Origin: CAZEQJ01 sp964514385 | GTDB lineage: Bacteria; Bacteroidota; Bacteroidia; Cytophagales; Cyclobacteriaceae | Direction of reading: 5' to 3' | Length of the DNA stretch: 36,634 nucleotides | Assembly (NCBI GenBank): GCA_964514385.1 | Contig: CAZEQJ010000031.1 | Span: 1-36,634, forward strand | In this document: piece by piece, positions 1-10,600 of the stretch | Numbering within the stretch: position 1 is the first letter of the stretch | How the letters are laid out: the number at the start of each line of letters is the position of its first letter | Made by a program: the position numbers and the translations under genes | The notes under the pieces: generated by a model | The model's database searches: none | Told to the model about the DNA's origin: nothing | Seen by the model: only the letters and a program-made list of their open reading frames with translations

Positions 1-1378
1 CTTCTCTTGAGGCGAAGATGAAATTTTGTGAAGGCGTATTATAATACGATAATGATTTCTGAAACTCCCCGAAGTTGGCGGATTTGTTAATTTCCAGAAT
101 GGCCTTCTGCTCCAGATAAGGTTGTGCGCCAGCCCACTGCACTGCCAGCGCCCTACCATGGCCTTTTTCTCCTGCAGCAAATACCACGGGGCCATGATGC
201 GTGTAATACACTGTATCGACGATATCTTTTCCTCCCCTTACCCGAATTACCTCTTCTTTTGGTTGCAAAGGCATCCAGCTCCCATCGTATTTATAGGAAG
301 TCATATCCTCATTTAACTCAATGCTATACCAATCTTTTACATCCCTGGTGGCATTAGTCATACCCCATGCTATTTCGTTATTAAAACCTGATATAACCCC
401 TAGTGCTCCGGGCAGGGTAGCTCCCATAGCATTAGTGCCAGGGGCACTCAGATGCATAATCATCCAGATCGATGGAAGGTTTAAACCTAAATGAGGATCA
501 TTTGCCAGTATCGGGTATCCGGAACTTGATTTTGCCCCTGAAATGGCAAAATTATTGCTTCCGTTTTCAGGGTTTGGCCGTTCCGTGGTCAGAGAATCCA
601 GGATTGGAATAAAATAGTTTTCCGGTTTTTCGGGTGCTGATATTGGCTCAAACGGCCACTCGAGTTGCTCCTGCATTACAGTATATTTCTGTTCGTGGTC
701 CAGTGCGTAAAGCGAATCAAATAACGATCTCCCAAAAAGCTGCAGGGCATTGGTATACTCCATATCCTCATCATAGCCAGACAGGTTGTAGGACATATAG
801 ACCAGAAGATTTGCTGTTTTTTCAGGATTCCAGCGGGTAGGCGCAAAATCAAGCAGCTTAAACTCCACCGGCAGGTTTTTATAGCGCAGCTGACTGATGT
901 GCGCGTTGACACCATTGCTGTAAGCGTTTAATTGTGCCATTACTTCCGGGTATTTGCTGTAAACTTCCATCGCCTCTTTGGCAGCTTGATTAAGGCCGAG
1001 TTTTCTTCGGTTTTGGTCATAGTCTACGAGGTCAGTGCCAAACATTTCACTGAGAGAACCATTGGAGGCCCTGGTTTGTGCCTCCAGCTGAAAAAGCCTG
1101 TAGAATGCCGTTATATACCCCTGTGCGGTATACAGGTCCACATCATTTTTTGCATAGATATGGGGGATGAGATGCTCGTCAAACTGAACGGTGACCGGTT
1201 CGTTCAGAGGTAGGGAGAGCATGTTTTCGGGAAGATCCTGAGGCGATATATTTTGCCAAAACCCATGAAAGGGATCCAGAAATTTACCTAATGGCGGGAT
1301 GTTACCCGTTTTTTTGGATAGAAAAATTATCAGTGCCGAAGTAATGGCGAGAACAATTAAAAATCTTAGGATTTTCAT
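1..1378 (-). CDS. Penicillin acylase family protein (peptidase S45, Ntn hydrolase), partial: C-terminal part beyond window edge
   Basis: Reading the minus strand from the ATG at 1378 gives 459 codons without a stop, running off the left edge. Residues 1-20 (MKILRFLIVLAITSALIIFL) form a signal peptide or signal anchor, placing the enzyme in the periplasm or envelope. An alpha-subunit-like part follows, then the S45 signature: ENGSNNF at 271-277, with Gly273-Ser274 as the expected autocleavage point and Ser274 (codon 557-559) as the N-terminal nucleophile. The typical ANDPHLGL stretch comes shortly after. In this family (penicillin G acylases, quorum-signal acylases) a precursor self-cleaves into alpha and beta chains and hydrolyses amide bonds; the substrate cannot be told from sequence. 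About 185 residues of the beta chain are present, and the family normally runs to 700-850 residues. It is divergent from kdsA across a 46-base gap. Family call firm, substrate unknown. Confidence 0.9.
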   Translation of the reverse strand, partial: MKILRFLIVLAITSALIIFLSKKTGNIPPLGKFLDPFHGFWQNISPQDLPENMLSLPLNEPVTVQFDEHLIPHIYAKNDVDLYTAQGYITAFYRLFQLEAQTRASNGSLSEMFGTDLVDYDQNRRKLGLNQAAKEAMEVYSKYPEVMAQLNAYSNGVNAHISQLRYKNLPVEFKLLDFAPTRWNPEKTANLLVYMSYNLSGYDEDMEYTNALQLFGRSLFDSLYALDHEQKYTVMQEQLEWPFEPISAPEKPENYFIPILDSLTTERPNPENGSNNFAISGAKSSSGYPILANDPHLGLNLPSIWMIMHLSAPGTNAMGATLPGALGVISGFNNEIAWGMTNATRDVKDWYSIELNEDMTSYKYDGSWMPLQPKEEVIRVRGGKDIVDTVYYTHHGPVVFAAGEKGHGRALAVQWAGAQPYLEQKAILEINKSANFGEFQKSLSYYNTPSQNFIFASRE

Positions 1379-1424
1379 ATATGTTTGTGCCGGTTTAAGC
1401 CTTAAATGTAAGTATGAATTTAAT

Positions 1425-2258
1425 ATGAATTGGGAATTTCAGATAGGAAAAATCCATTTTACTTCAGAAAAACCTGTTCTTCTTTCAGGACCGTGTGTGG
1501 TAGAAAGCAAAACACTTTGCGAGGATGTGGCAGGTACGATGAAAGAAATGACCAGCTCCCTGGGTTTTCAGTATATATTTAAGGCTAGCTTCGACAAGGC
1601 CAACCGTACCTCGGTATCTTCATTCCGGAGCCTGGGTTTTGACACCAGTCTTCAGATATTAAAGCATATTCGAGACAGTTTTGAACTTCCCGTTGTAACA
1701 GATGTACACGAAACTATTCAGGTGGATGAGGTTGCAGAAGTAGCGGATGTGCTTCAGATACCTGCCTTTTTGAGCCGTCAGACTGACCTACTGGTAAAGG
1801 CCGGTGAAAGCGGAGCAACCGTGAATGTCAAAAAAGGACAATTCATGGCACCTGAAGATATCAGCTATGCCTGTGAAAAGATCAGAGGTACGGGTAATAA
1901 AAAGGTATTTGTTACCGAAAGAGGTACCAGCTTTGGGTACCATAACCTTGTGGTCGATATGCGGTCGCTGCCCGTTATGCGTACATTTGCTCCGGTTATA
2001 TTTGACGTCACGCACAGTGTTCAGCGTCCGGGCGGACTGGGCGGAAAATCAGGCGGAAACCGGGAATATACGCCATACCTTGCCCGGGCTGCCGCTGCAG
2101 CGGGTGTTGATGGCTTTTTCATTGAAACTCACCCTGAACCTGACAATGCCTATTCGGATGGCCCTAACATGATTCCATTATCCAAAATGGAATCCTTCTT
2201 AAACATGATCGCCGAGATTTGGCACCAAGGTCAAAAATATAGAGATTTTAAAGTATGA
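1425..2258 (+). CDS. kdsA: 3-deoxy-8-phosphooctulonate synthase (Kdo-8-phosphate synthase), metal-dependent type
   Basis: KdsA condenses phosphoenolpyruvate with arabinose 5-phosphate to give Kdo-8-phosphate, the precursor of the lipopolysaccharide inner-core sugar; it is cytosolic. The 277-residue product shows the family landmarks: SGPCVVES near 21-28, KASFDKANR at 53-61, IPAFLSRQTDLL at 112-123, NVKKGQF at 134-140, ERGTSFGYHNLVVD at 165-178 and ETHPEPDNA at 234-242. Cys24, His197, Glu234 and Asp245 align with the four metal ligands of Aquifex-type KdsA, so this should be the metal-dependent class; the E. coli enzyme has Asn at the Cys position. The frame is open further upstream, but the ATG at 1425 gives the family length (E. 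coli 284). An earlier start would overlap the divergent acylase. The stop overlaps the next gene by ATGA, implying translational coupling. Confidence 0.96.
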   Translation: MNWEFQIGKIHFTSEKPVLLSGPCVVESKTLCEDVAGTMKEMTSSLGFQYIFKASFDKANRTSVSSFRSLGFDTSLQILKHIRDSFELPVVTDVHETIQVDEVAEVADVLQIPAFLSRQTDLLVKAGESGATVNVKKGQFMAPEDISYACEKIRGTGNKKVFVTERGTSFGYHNLVVDMRSLPVMRTFAPVIFDVTHSVQRPGGLGGKSGGNREYTPYLARAAAAAGVDGFFIETHPEPDNAYSDGPNMIPLSKMESFLNMIAEIWHQGQKYRDFKV

Positions 2259-3550
2259 TCACATTTGATGAAATCACAGAACGAAAAAAGCCGGTCGGTA
2301 TCATCGGTTTGGGTTACGTAGGACTGCCGCTTGCCCTGGCTTTCGGGAAAAAATTTGATGTGGTTGGTTTTGATATTAATGAATCCCGCATCAGTTCACT
2401 GAAAAAGGGGGTTGATCCCAATGGGGAACACGAAAAGGAGGAGTTTGAAGGACAACATATCGCGTTTAGCAGTGATATTCAGGATCTAAAATCAGTACAA
2501 CTGTTCATTGTCACTGTACCTACACCGATTGATGAGCACAAGAGCCCTGATCTGACCCCGTTAAAAAAGGCATGTGCATCTGTGGGCAGCATTCTCAAAC
2601 CAGGCGATACGGTAGTATTTGAAAGCACCGTTTACCCTGGCTGCACAGAAGAAGATTGTGCCAAATGGCTCAGCCAGGCTTCCGGTCTTAACTATCCGGA
2701 AGATTATCATTTGGGATATTCTCCTGAACGGATCAATCCCGGCGACAAGCTGCACACGGTAGACAAAATAGTGAAGGTCGTAGGTGCAAATGAAGATAAT
2801 ACCCGTGATCTGCTATATAAATTATATGGCTCGGTGATCACCGCCGGCATTCATCTTACCAGCTCGATCAAGGTAGCAGAAGCAAGTAAAATCATCGAAA
2901 ACATTCAGCGTGATGTGAATATTGCGCTTATGAATGAGCTTTCACTTATTTTCAATAAGATGAAAATCAACACCTACGAGGTCCTGGAAGCCAGTGGTAC
3001 GAAGTGGAATTTCCTGAAATTTACACCCGGTCTGGTTGGAGGCCATTGTATTGGTGTCGATCCATATTATCTGACTCACAAGGCCTCTGAAATGGGATAT
3101 CACGCTAAAGTGATACTTTCCGGAAGGACTATCAACGATAGCATGGGTCAGGAAATAGCACGACGTGTGATGAAACACCTTACCAAAATGGATAAGGTGC
3201 TTAAACAGTCCAGAGTACTTATCATGGGAACTACCTTCAAGGAAAATGTGACAGATATTCGCAATTCAAAGGTGGTGGATATTGTAAATGAGCTTAAGGA
3301 ATTTATGATCAACGTCGATGTTGTAGATCCTTTTGCTGATCCGGATGAGGTGTTGAAGGAGTATGGCTACGAATTGGCAGCTGAAATCGGCTCAGGTTAC
3401 GATGCTGTAATCGTTGCTGTAAACCATAAACCCTATATTCAGCTGGATGAGGGCTATTTTAATGGTATTTTATCTGATAACGGATTGCTTTTTGATATTA
3501 AAGGCATTTACCGGCAGGGGATCAAAAAGCTCATGTATCAAAGCTTATAG
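2255..3550 (+). CDS. Nucleotide sugar dehydrogenase (UDP-GlcNAc/GalNAc or UDP-Glc 6-dehydrogenase family, WbpA/WbpO/TviB-like)
   Basis: Cytosolic NAD-dependent enzyme that oxidises C6 of a UDP-hexose or UDP-N-acetylhexosamine to the uronic acid used in surface polysaccharides. The 431 residues carry the N-terminal Rossmann motif GLGYVGLP at 18-25, VPTPID at 88-93, ESTVYPG at 123-129 and the catalytic segment GGHCIGVDPYYL at 262-273. Cys265 is the thioester nucleophile. A C-terminal UDP-binding Rossmann half follows, with IMGTTFKENVTDIRNSK starting at 323. The GGHCIGVDPYYL form is typical of the UDP-GlcNAc/GalNAc dehydrogenases of O-antigen and capsule pathways rather than of classical Ugd, but the substrate is inferred. 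The start ATG lies within the kdsA stop (ATGA overlap), so the two are one operon feeding outer-surface glycan synthesis. The stop is 16 bases from that of the convergent fiber gene. Confidence 0.93.
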   Translation: MITFDEITERKKPVGIIGLGYVGLPLALAFGKKFDVVGFDINESRISSLKKGVDPNGEHEKEEFEGQHIAFSSDIQDLKSVQLFIVTVPTPIDEHKSPDLTPLKKACASVGSILKPGDTVVFESTVYPGCTEEDCAKWLSQASGLNYPEDYHLGYSPERINPGDKLHTVDKIVKVVGANEDNTRDLLYKLYGSVITAGIHLTSSIKVAEASKIIENIQRDVNIALMNELSLIFNKMKINTYEVLEASGTKWNFLKFTPGLVGGHCIGVDPYYLTHKASEMGYHAKVILSGRTINDSMGQEIARRVMKHLTKMDKVLKQSRVLIMGTTFKENVTDIRNSKVVDIVNELKEFMINVDVVDPFADPDEVLKEYGYELAAEIGSGYDAVIVAVNHKPYIQLDEGYFNGILSDNGLLFDIKGIYRQGIKKLMYQSL

Positions 3551-3566
3551 AGTGGTTTGATCAGGG

Positions 3567-6500
3567 TTACTGCTTGCCGGAACTTGCATGGATCAAACTT
3601 CTGATTTCATCGAGTTCTGCTTTTAGAGCCTCTATTTCAGATTGAGAATTGCTGGTTAACTCCAGCTGGGCTTTCAGCTTTTCAATTTCATTTTCCTGCT
3701 CATCGATTTTTGATTCCAGCGTATGGATGATATCCTGCTGTTCCTGTACAGCACCAATAATAATCGGGATAAGCTTGGTGTATTCAAGGCCTTTGTAATG
3801 AACATCGTCATTAGGGTCATCCGGATTACCGATATACGTGTTTTCAGAAATAATATCAGGTATTATCTCTTCTACCTCCTGCGCGATCAATCCGTATTGG
3901 ATGCCCGGTGAAAGGTTCATGGTAGGGAATTCATCGGTTTTAAAATGATAAGTTCGCGGATTCAGGCTCATGATTAGACCCAGACTGTTTCTGATGGTCG
4001 CAATATCCGTTTTAAATTTCCTGTCTGATAACGGGATTAAGGCTCCGGTATAGGCAAGGTCTCCGGAAGCATAAACTCCATACCTTGTTCCTGAAGATGA
4101 GCCGGCATTTGAAGTTCCATATACACCAATGGCAATACCGGTACCTCCATTATTTGTGGCTGTACCCCAAACGCCATAGGCACCCCAGGTGCTTGAACTG
4201 GTCTCAACTGCAATAAACCTTCCTGCAGCTATAGTTGATGTTCCGAAAATAGTTACATCCGAGTATATTCCATAGTTTGAACCTCCGGTTGAAACTACAT
4301 GTAACGGGTAATCAGGAGATGTCGTGCGAATACCCATATTACCGTTTACATCTACTGTTACCCGGTCTGAACCGGCTACATTAAGCTTCCATTTATAGGC
4401 ATCATTTCCATCGACATATGTCCAGGCACGGGTAGTTCCTGCTGTTGCATACCCCCAAAATGGCCTGGATTGTGTACCTACTGTATTTACGTATGAGCCT
4501 CCATAAAGACCCGCACCACTGGTAGGCGACTGGACATCAAATATACTTGATCCGATGGGGCTGTTGCGTCCTATTCCAACATAGCCGTCAGAACCTCTTA
4601 CAAAAACTTGGCCTCCGTTAAGCGTAATATCCGTATCAGTATCTGAATTATTGCCAATATTAATGATATCCTGAGTCGTATTTTGAATGCTTAGGAATGC
4701 CTTATTGCCGGCGAGAAGACTCATTTGGTCGGTATCAAAAGTAATTCTTGTGTCAGCATCCCCATCATGTCTTATATCTGTAGCAGCCTCTAAATAAGAA
4801 CTATTAACAATCGGATTTCCATTGGTATTTATTCCACCATAAAAGTTAGCAGTTTGATCATAATTAAGCTCAAGAGCCGGAACCAGGCCACTGCCAAGCT
4901 GTCTTACGTTGAATTGCAGAGCCCCACGTTCAGCCCCATCTGACACTTCTTGTATAACCATGTTTATGGAGGCATACTCCTCTCTATTGAGAGCTTCATC
5001 AGGTGATTTAAACAATAACCCTACTCCATATCCTGGTTGAGGAGTATCTTCAGTAGCGTTGTCCAGCACAAGTGCAGGATATATTTGATCTGGTACGCCC
5101 CAGTCATCTGTCCAGTTCATGATATGCATTTTACCCTGGCCTTGCTCACCGAAATCAGCTATTGGACCTAATCCTACAAATTGCCTGGTTTCTCCCAACG
5201 TAACTAATCGCCTGCTAAATAAGTCTTCAGCATAATTATCGACCCAGGGAGTAAATACAGCCCTCCAGGATAATACACCTGAACCGTTTGTCTGCAACAA
5301 ATCACCGGAGTTCCCATCATTTGGAGGGAGTGTTAAGGTGACATTTTGAGTAGCTGCTGCACTTGGCAGAATGACGTATTCATAATCGGTAGCTCCCTGC
5401 TCGGAATAAACTCTTAATTGACCGTCCACACCCTCTCCCCCTGATCGAATAGCGCCCAGGGCATCAATAGGATATTCAGCATCAATGGCACCTACACCAA
5501 AATTTCCATTACGGACTACTACATCGCCGAACGGGTTGGCATTTGTTTTATCGGCATTTAGCCATAGAGAGTTGGAGTTGTCATCAAATTTCAAGAAGCT
5601 GAGATTTCCTCCCGCGGTGCTGTAAAGCTTTCGCATCACAAAGTCAGACTGGCCGGAATTGGCAGTCGCATCATTTTTTAATGAAATTATCTCATATTGA
5701 TCAGAGACGCCGGTATCAAACATTCTTAGCAATAATCCGGCTTTAGTATCCAGCGGAGTGGCAGAGCTTGAAATTTCAATCATCGCATTTCCTGTACCCC
5801 GAAGAGGCGTGTTTGAAATATTTAATGTCCCACCAAGGTTTACAGCACCGCCATTGATATTAATAGCATTACCGTCAGAAAAACCGGTAGGAGAGGACCA
5901 GGATAATTGACCGCTTCCATCTGTAGCTAACAGATCGCCGGCATTTCCATCATCGGAAGGTAGTGTTAAAATTACATCCTGTGTGGCTGCCGCGCTGGGA
6001 ACAATAAAATATTCGTAGTCTGTAGCTCCTTGCTCTGAGTAGAGAATGAATTGTCCGTCTTTACCATTATTGCCAGACCTAATTCCACCGTAGGCATCAA
6101 GGGTGTAAGATGGAAATGTACCTATACCTAATAACGTATCAGGGGTTAACCGCATATATTCTTTAAATTCTGAGCCAACACCGGCAAATCTTAAAGGCGA
6201 ATTTTCATTTACTGCTATAAAAGGGTTCGGATCACTGGATCTACCAGCAAATAATAATAGTTGCTGTGATTCATCGCTGTTAGAAAGGTTTAATAAAGGA
6301 TCACCATCCGGATTAGATGATTTGATATCCAGTAAATATGAAGGGACAGAGGTCCCTATTCCAATTCGGCCATATGATCCTGAATTGCCATCACCCCCTG
6401 TTACGGTCAGGGTAGGGGTGTCACTGTTAAAGCCAATCATCAGGGAGTTGTCTATACTGTTTAGCAATGGGCTTGCATTATTTATACCACTTCCCATGAC

Positions 6501-6701
6501 AAAAGCAGCATCCGCTGAGCTATTCAAATATCGTCCTAAAACAATGGAATAATTACCATTTATCTGATTGCTCGTCCCAATGACAAAGGAAGAATCAAAC
6601 GCAGCTATCTGATTATTTTCGCCAATGCTGATCGATGCATTTTGTGCCTGCACAAGCTGGCTAATGAGGATGGAGCTAAGAAGAAGGATGGTCTTTCTCA
6701 T
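3567..6701 (-). CDS. Secreted tail-fiber-domain protein with C-terminal Peptidase_S74 chaperone (fiber protein 1)
   Basis: 1044 residues beginning with a Sec signal peptide (MRKTILLLSSILISQLVQAQ). Residues about 21-105 are a YadA-head-like beta-roll with repeated 'S.VIG/VLG' strands. Then come 'GRIGIGTSVP'-type motifs typical of Bacteroidota fiber proteins. A repeated module contains YSEQGATDYEY (near residues 222 and 435), each followed by a 'LTLP..DGN.GDLL.T.GSG.LSW' segment. The C-terminal S74 domain starts at Ser892 (codon 4026-4028) in SDRKFKTDI. Ser892 and Lys897 match the catalytic Ser-Lys dyad of phage endosialidase and fiber chaperones, which trimerise the fiber and then cleave just before the Ser. 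A predicted coiled coil of about 50 residues ends the protein. A surface-exposed trimeric fiber is inferred; no T9SS C-terminal sorting domain is visible. It is closely related at the N-terminus to the 26361-29618 product. Confidence 0.85.
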   Translation of the reverse strand: MRKTILLLSSILISQLVQAQNASISIGENNQIAAFDSSFVIGTSNQINGNYSIVLGRYLNSSADAAFVMGSGINNASPLLNSIDNSLMIGFNSDTPTLTVTGGDGNSGSYGRIGIGTSVPSYLLDIKSSNPDGDPLLNLSNSDESQQLLLFAGRSSDPNPFIAVNENSPLRFAGVGSEFKEYMRLTPDTLLGIGTFPSYTLDAYGGIRSGNNGKDGQFILYSEQGATDYEYFIVPSAAATQDVILTLPSDDGNAGDLLATDGSGQLSWSSPTGFSDGNAININGGAVNLGGTLNISNTPLRGTGNAMIEISSSATPLDTKAGLLLRMFDTGVSDQYEIISLKNDATANSGQSDFVMRKLYSTAGGNLSFLKFDDNSNSLWLNADKTNANPFGDVVVRNGNFGVGAIDAEYPIDALGAIRSGGEGVDGQLRVYSEQGATDYEYVILPSAAATQNVTLTLPPNDGNSGDLLQTNGSGVLSWRAVFTPWVDNYAEDLFSRRLVTLGETRQFVGLGPIADFGEQGQGKMHIMNWTDDWGVPDQIYPALVLDNATEDTPQPGYGVGLLFKSPDEALNREEYASINMVIQEVSDGAERGALQFNVRQLGSGLVPALELNYDQTANFYGGINTNGNPIVNSSYLEAATDIRHDGDADTRITFDTDQMSLLAGNKAFLSIQNTTQDIINIGNNSDTDTDITLNGGQVFVRGSDGYVGIGRNSPIGSSIFDVQSPTSGAGLYGGSYVNTVGTQSRPFWGYATAGTTRAWTYVDGNDAYKWKLNVAGSDRVTVDVNGNMGIRTTSPDYPLHVVSTGGSNYGIYSDVTIFGTSTIAAGRFIAVETSSSTWGAYGVWGTATNNGGTGIAIGVYGTSNAGSSSGTRYGVYASGDLAYTGALIPLSDRKFKTDIATIRNSLGLIMSLNPRTYHFKTDEFPTMNLSPGIQYGLIAQEVEEIIPDIISENTYIGNPDDPNDDVHYKGLEYTKLIPIIIGAVQEQQDIIHTLESKIDEQENEIEKLKAQLELTSNSQSEIEALKAELDEIRSLIHASSGKQ

Positions 6702-6808
6702 AGGTAGGGGTATGTATAAATTTAAAATTAAGCATTTTTCATTAATCTGCAGTTGAGATCACTTGTAAACATTTTGGGTATGCTATCCCCTTTAATCTAT
6801 GCCGGAGA

Positions 6809-7684
6809 TCATTTTCTGCTGTTTCCCAGAAATAATTCAAGGACTAGAGGCAGCAGAAAAAGCAATAAGCCTATACATGTCACAAATACGCCAAACAGGA
6901 GACTTTCACGCACATCTTCCTTCAGAAAAACCTGATTAGATGCAGAGTCAATATAAAAACTGACATTTTCATCTGATGGTATATATCGTGGGGTAGTCGT
7001 GTAAAGGTCAGAACCCTGCATATCCGTGATCTTCACACCTGAGAAATAACTCCTTTCCCTTTGTGAAGGTCTTATATAATATTCTGAATAACTTTGAGCA
7101 GTTAGTGTTCCCTCTACGATATTCTTTTCCATTCGAGAAGTGACCATTTTATATCGCACCAGGTCATTTATTCCCAAAGCAAGAGTCAGAAAGCCGATAG
7201 AGCTAAATACCAAGAGTCCTGGGTGAATAGGGAAAAGATGTGGCCTTTTTACAACGAGATAAATAGCACTAACGATAAAAGCTATGAAAGCAATAGACCC
7301 TAACACAAAAATGTAAGACATGGCCTCCGTTTTAGATGTTTTATATCCTGCAGGGTTGATGGCCGCTACAAGTGTATCCGCTTTAAAATACACATCTACA
7401 GAATCGGAGGCTCTAAGCTGCCGCCAGTGGACTGGCTGTTGGGCAACAAGGGTATCTCCATTTTCTGTAATAATCCTTGCTTCAGGCCAGGTGAATATTT
7501 CTGTGAAATCAATTTCGAGAACCCGGCCTTTTTGACGGGAAATATCACCAGAAACCTGTATTTCAGAAGTGTTTTTCTGTCCAGGATAGGCCAGCCAACC
7601 TGTTATAACTATGGTTGTAAAAGCCAGGATAAACATACCATAGACTCTGGTGTTTTGAGGCAGGTTAGAACGGTTCCTTTTCAT
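6809..7684 (-). CDS. Four-helix membrane protein, DUF3592-like (unknown function)
   Basis: 291 residues from the ATG at 7684; a TTG nine bases upstream would overlap the preceding stop. Hydrophobic segments lie near residues 17-34, 121-145, 155-172 and 266-287. Between them are two extracytoplasmic or soluble stretches. Each is a short beta-rich stretch followed by a membrane helix: first ENGDTL...DSVDVYFK..., then VEGTLT...GVKITDMQG...ENVSFYIDSAS. This resembles a tandem DUF3592 arrangement, from memory of the family pattern. The gene begins five bases after the stop of the giant secreted protein gene, so the two are almost certainly co-transcribed and perhaps co-translated. A role in export, anchoring or processing of the giant protein is possible, but nothing in the sequence proves it. 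No catalytic motif is visible. Confidence 0.75.
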   Translation of the reverse strand: MKRNRSNLPQNTRVYGMFILAFTTIVITGWLAYPGQKNTSEIQVSGDISRQKGRVLEIDFTEIFTWPEARIITENGDTLVAQQPVHWRQLRASDSVDVYFKADTLVAAINPAGYKTSKTEAMSYIFVLGSIAFIAFIVSAIYLVVKRPHLFPIHPGLLVFSSIGFLTLALGINDLVRYKMVTSRMEKNIVEGTLTAQSYSEYYIRPSQRERSYFSGVKITDMQGSDLYTTTPRYIPSDENVSFYIDSASNQVFLKEDVRESLLFGVFVTCIGLLLFLLPLVLELFLGNSRK

Positions 7685-7689
7685 AGCGA

Positions 7690-10600
7690 TCAATCAGGAG
7701 ATAACTGTAACTCACCTCCACTGTCAGCATCGATGACCAGCAAGGCCCCGGCATCGGTATCGATATCGACCATTTTTGCTACTGCAACGGAAGTAATCAG
7801 CGGTTGTATCCCGATATTTGGTATCCATACGGTATCTGTGGCCACAGGTATTGAGTTATTGAGCCAGTTTCCGGCATTAAACCAATCGTCATCTACCTGA
7901 CCGATCCAGACATTATCATAGGGTTTTGGGGTAGGAACACCTAAAACCCGAATGGTGTCACTCACCTGACCGGCTGAATCTATTGCTAAAACTCCTATGG
8001 TATACAGCTTTCCATTGGATAATCCTGTAATGGTAATGGTCGTGTCTCCAATAGTTGTAGTGCTAAGTGCTCCTATTGGTGTATCAAGTGCTTGTGTGGA
8101 ATCATATACAATACGGTATTCATTTAGGTCTGTAATTAAAATCTGCGACCACTCGATATTTAACTCCAGGCTGTCACTCAGAGAAATTAATGTATCCGGG
8201 GCAAATGGAAACATAGCCCTCGAGTCAATAACCGTCACGGTATCATTCCATATGCTATGAAAATTATTACCTGTAGCATCATAGGAAATGAGTGTCGCCT
8301 CGGGTTCATCAAAATGATATACTGCCAACAGGTTGTTATCATCCGCTTCTGCAGGTTTACTCAGCAGGTTTATAACTTCCGGAGCAGAAAGTGTTTTTTG
8401 CCAGATAGAAAGCTCGTCAATCGCACCGTCCCATACCCTGCCACCGTCAGCGAAATCACCTCTTGCGATATCGAGTATCGTTCCTGAGCTGTCCGAGCAT
8501 CCTGTATAATTGGATGTTGTGGTTACAGCCGTTCCGTCAACATAAAATTGTGAGATCTGTGTATCATGATCATATGCGAAGACCACATGGTGCCATTTGT
8601 TATCGTTAATGACAATTTCTCCCGTAGCTCTGCCGCAATCAAACTTTTCGAAGTTTGGCCTTCCCCCGATAAGATAATACACCACTTCCCCGGGTTCCCA
8701 GATATTATCACCATCGGATTTTGATAAAATCGGTCGGTCGGTCAAAGCTGTATTGATCCATACAGAAATGGAAAAGTCCTGCTGCCCAAGGTTGGTAATG
8801 CTGTCGTTTGTGGTGTTGAAATCGTCAATTCCATCAAACTGTATAGCTTTTCCGGCCTCAATCACAGGAACAGCTCCTTTGAATGTGCTGGTGTCACCAT
8901 TGGCTGATGCTACGGCAAAGAAATATAATGCCTCATTCGTTAACCCGCTGAGAGTAGTGGTGGTATCACCAACTACAGCCAGAGTAGAAAGTCCCCCAAT
9001 GTTTGTGCTATCCAGTCCATAAAGTACAACATAGTCAGATACATTTGTTATGGCATTCCATTTCAGCTCTACTGACTGGTCTGAAGGTAGTGTTACGATC
9101 TCAGATGGGGCCAAAGCGCTGTTAAAATCTATTTTGAGCCCGGTATTGGCATTTACGGCATTTTCAATCTCTGAGGTGGTAAACGCAGTAAATGCAGCGT
9201 CATTGAAGTTTATTTCTATGCTGTCAACATCCTGAGGATTCGCGTGTAAAGTAGCATTTCCCGAAAATGTGAGAACAGCTGATGTACCATCAGTGGAAAC
9301 CGTGATCAAAGGCGTAAGCCCGGATGGAAGATTGTTAACAGAGTACTGACTTCCTTCGGTAAGGGTGGTACCTGCATTAGCAAATGAAGTACCAAAGGCA
9401 TTTATGATCAAAGAGCCATTTACCGAACCATCATCTGCAGCTGATTCAGAAAAGGCAGCGTTACCCAGATCATATTGGAAGATATTGCCAGATCCTGCGA
9501 TAAACATTTTCGTGCCATCAACACTGAAATTAATTCCAAAGGGTCCTGATGTTTGTGCAGCGACTGATTGGGACCCTATAATGCCCGATGTTGTGATATT
9601 ATAAGGGTCTGATAAGGAATATATTCTTACACTATCCTGTGAGCTTCCTGTGACAAACATACGACTGCCATTCCCATTGAATGCAATCCCCTGCACCTGA
9701 CTTTCTAAGCTAAATACTGAATATGACTGACCGGTATACACTGCAGTACTGATAGCGTAAGGTGCCGATAAGGAATAGGAAAAAACAGCATCATTGATAT
9801 TACCGATCATAAACATTCTCAGACCTGATTGATCAAATGTAACTCCTAATGGCGAAGTATCCTGTGAGGCTACACTGAATGTAGTGCCACTGGCTGTGGC
9901 ACTTGAAATATCATAGGGTGTCGAGAGGAGGAACTCTGTCACATCATCACCCTGATCACCAATAATAAAGAGCTGTCGTCCATCAGGGGTTATGAAAATA
10001 TCACTGGGGAATGTTTCCAAACCGGAAACACCTAACGTATGTTCAAGAGTCACCGAGGTAACATCAAATGGTATGGAAAGTGAGTATTGAGCAATGTTTC
10101 GATTACCAAAACCAACAATATACATCCTGGTACCAGTTTCATCAAAGGTTACTCCAGTCGGCGTAGTTTCAACAGCCGTAACGTCAACATTTCCAGAAAA
10201 TACTGCGTTTTGAGGTTCAATAATGGTGGAGTATTGCAGATAAGGCTCCGGAATAACTACTGAATCAACGCTGCTAAGATCACCGATATTACCAGCAGAA
10301 TCTATTCCGGCAATCTGATACCAAAGTGTATCACCCGGGTTTATATCACCATCAATATAAAAAGTATCAGCAGCAACAATATTGGTCAGTAAATGAACAG
10401 ATGTATCCAGTGCATTCGTGGTATGACGGTAAATATTGACAGAAGAAACATCCGTATTCAGGAAGCGCCAACTGAGGCTAACAGAATCATTAACTGTTGT
10501 TGCGGTAAAAATCTCAACAAGTGGTGCCATAGCACCGGAGGTTTGTCTTCCCGTACCATTAAACAATAGTGCATGATTGCTGTTCGAGGTGGCATCATAC

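Noticed and set aside
1384..1416. TTTG and TAAGTATG (21-base spacing) as a kdsA promoter
   Set aside because: It would place the transcript start one or two bases before the ATG. Possible but unsupported, and the region is AT-rich enough to match by chance.
1299..1424. Upstream extension of kdsA by 42 codons
   Set aside because: It would overlap the divergent acylase start and reads as non-KdsA sequence. The ATG at 1425 matches the family N-terminus.
3487..3598. Two inverted repeats at the convergent 3' ends of the sugar dehydrogenase and fiber 1 genes (GCTTTTTGAT 3487-3496 with 3521-3530; GTTTGATC 3555-3562 with 3591-3598)
   Set aside because: Loops are 24-28 bases and neither is followed by a T-run on either strand, so they are not convincing terminators and may be chance.
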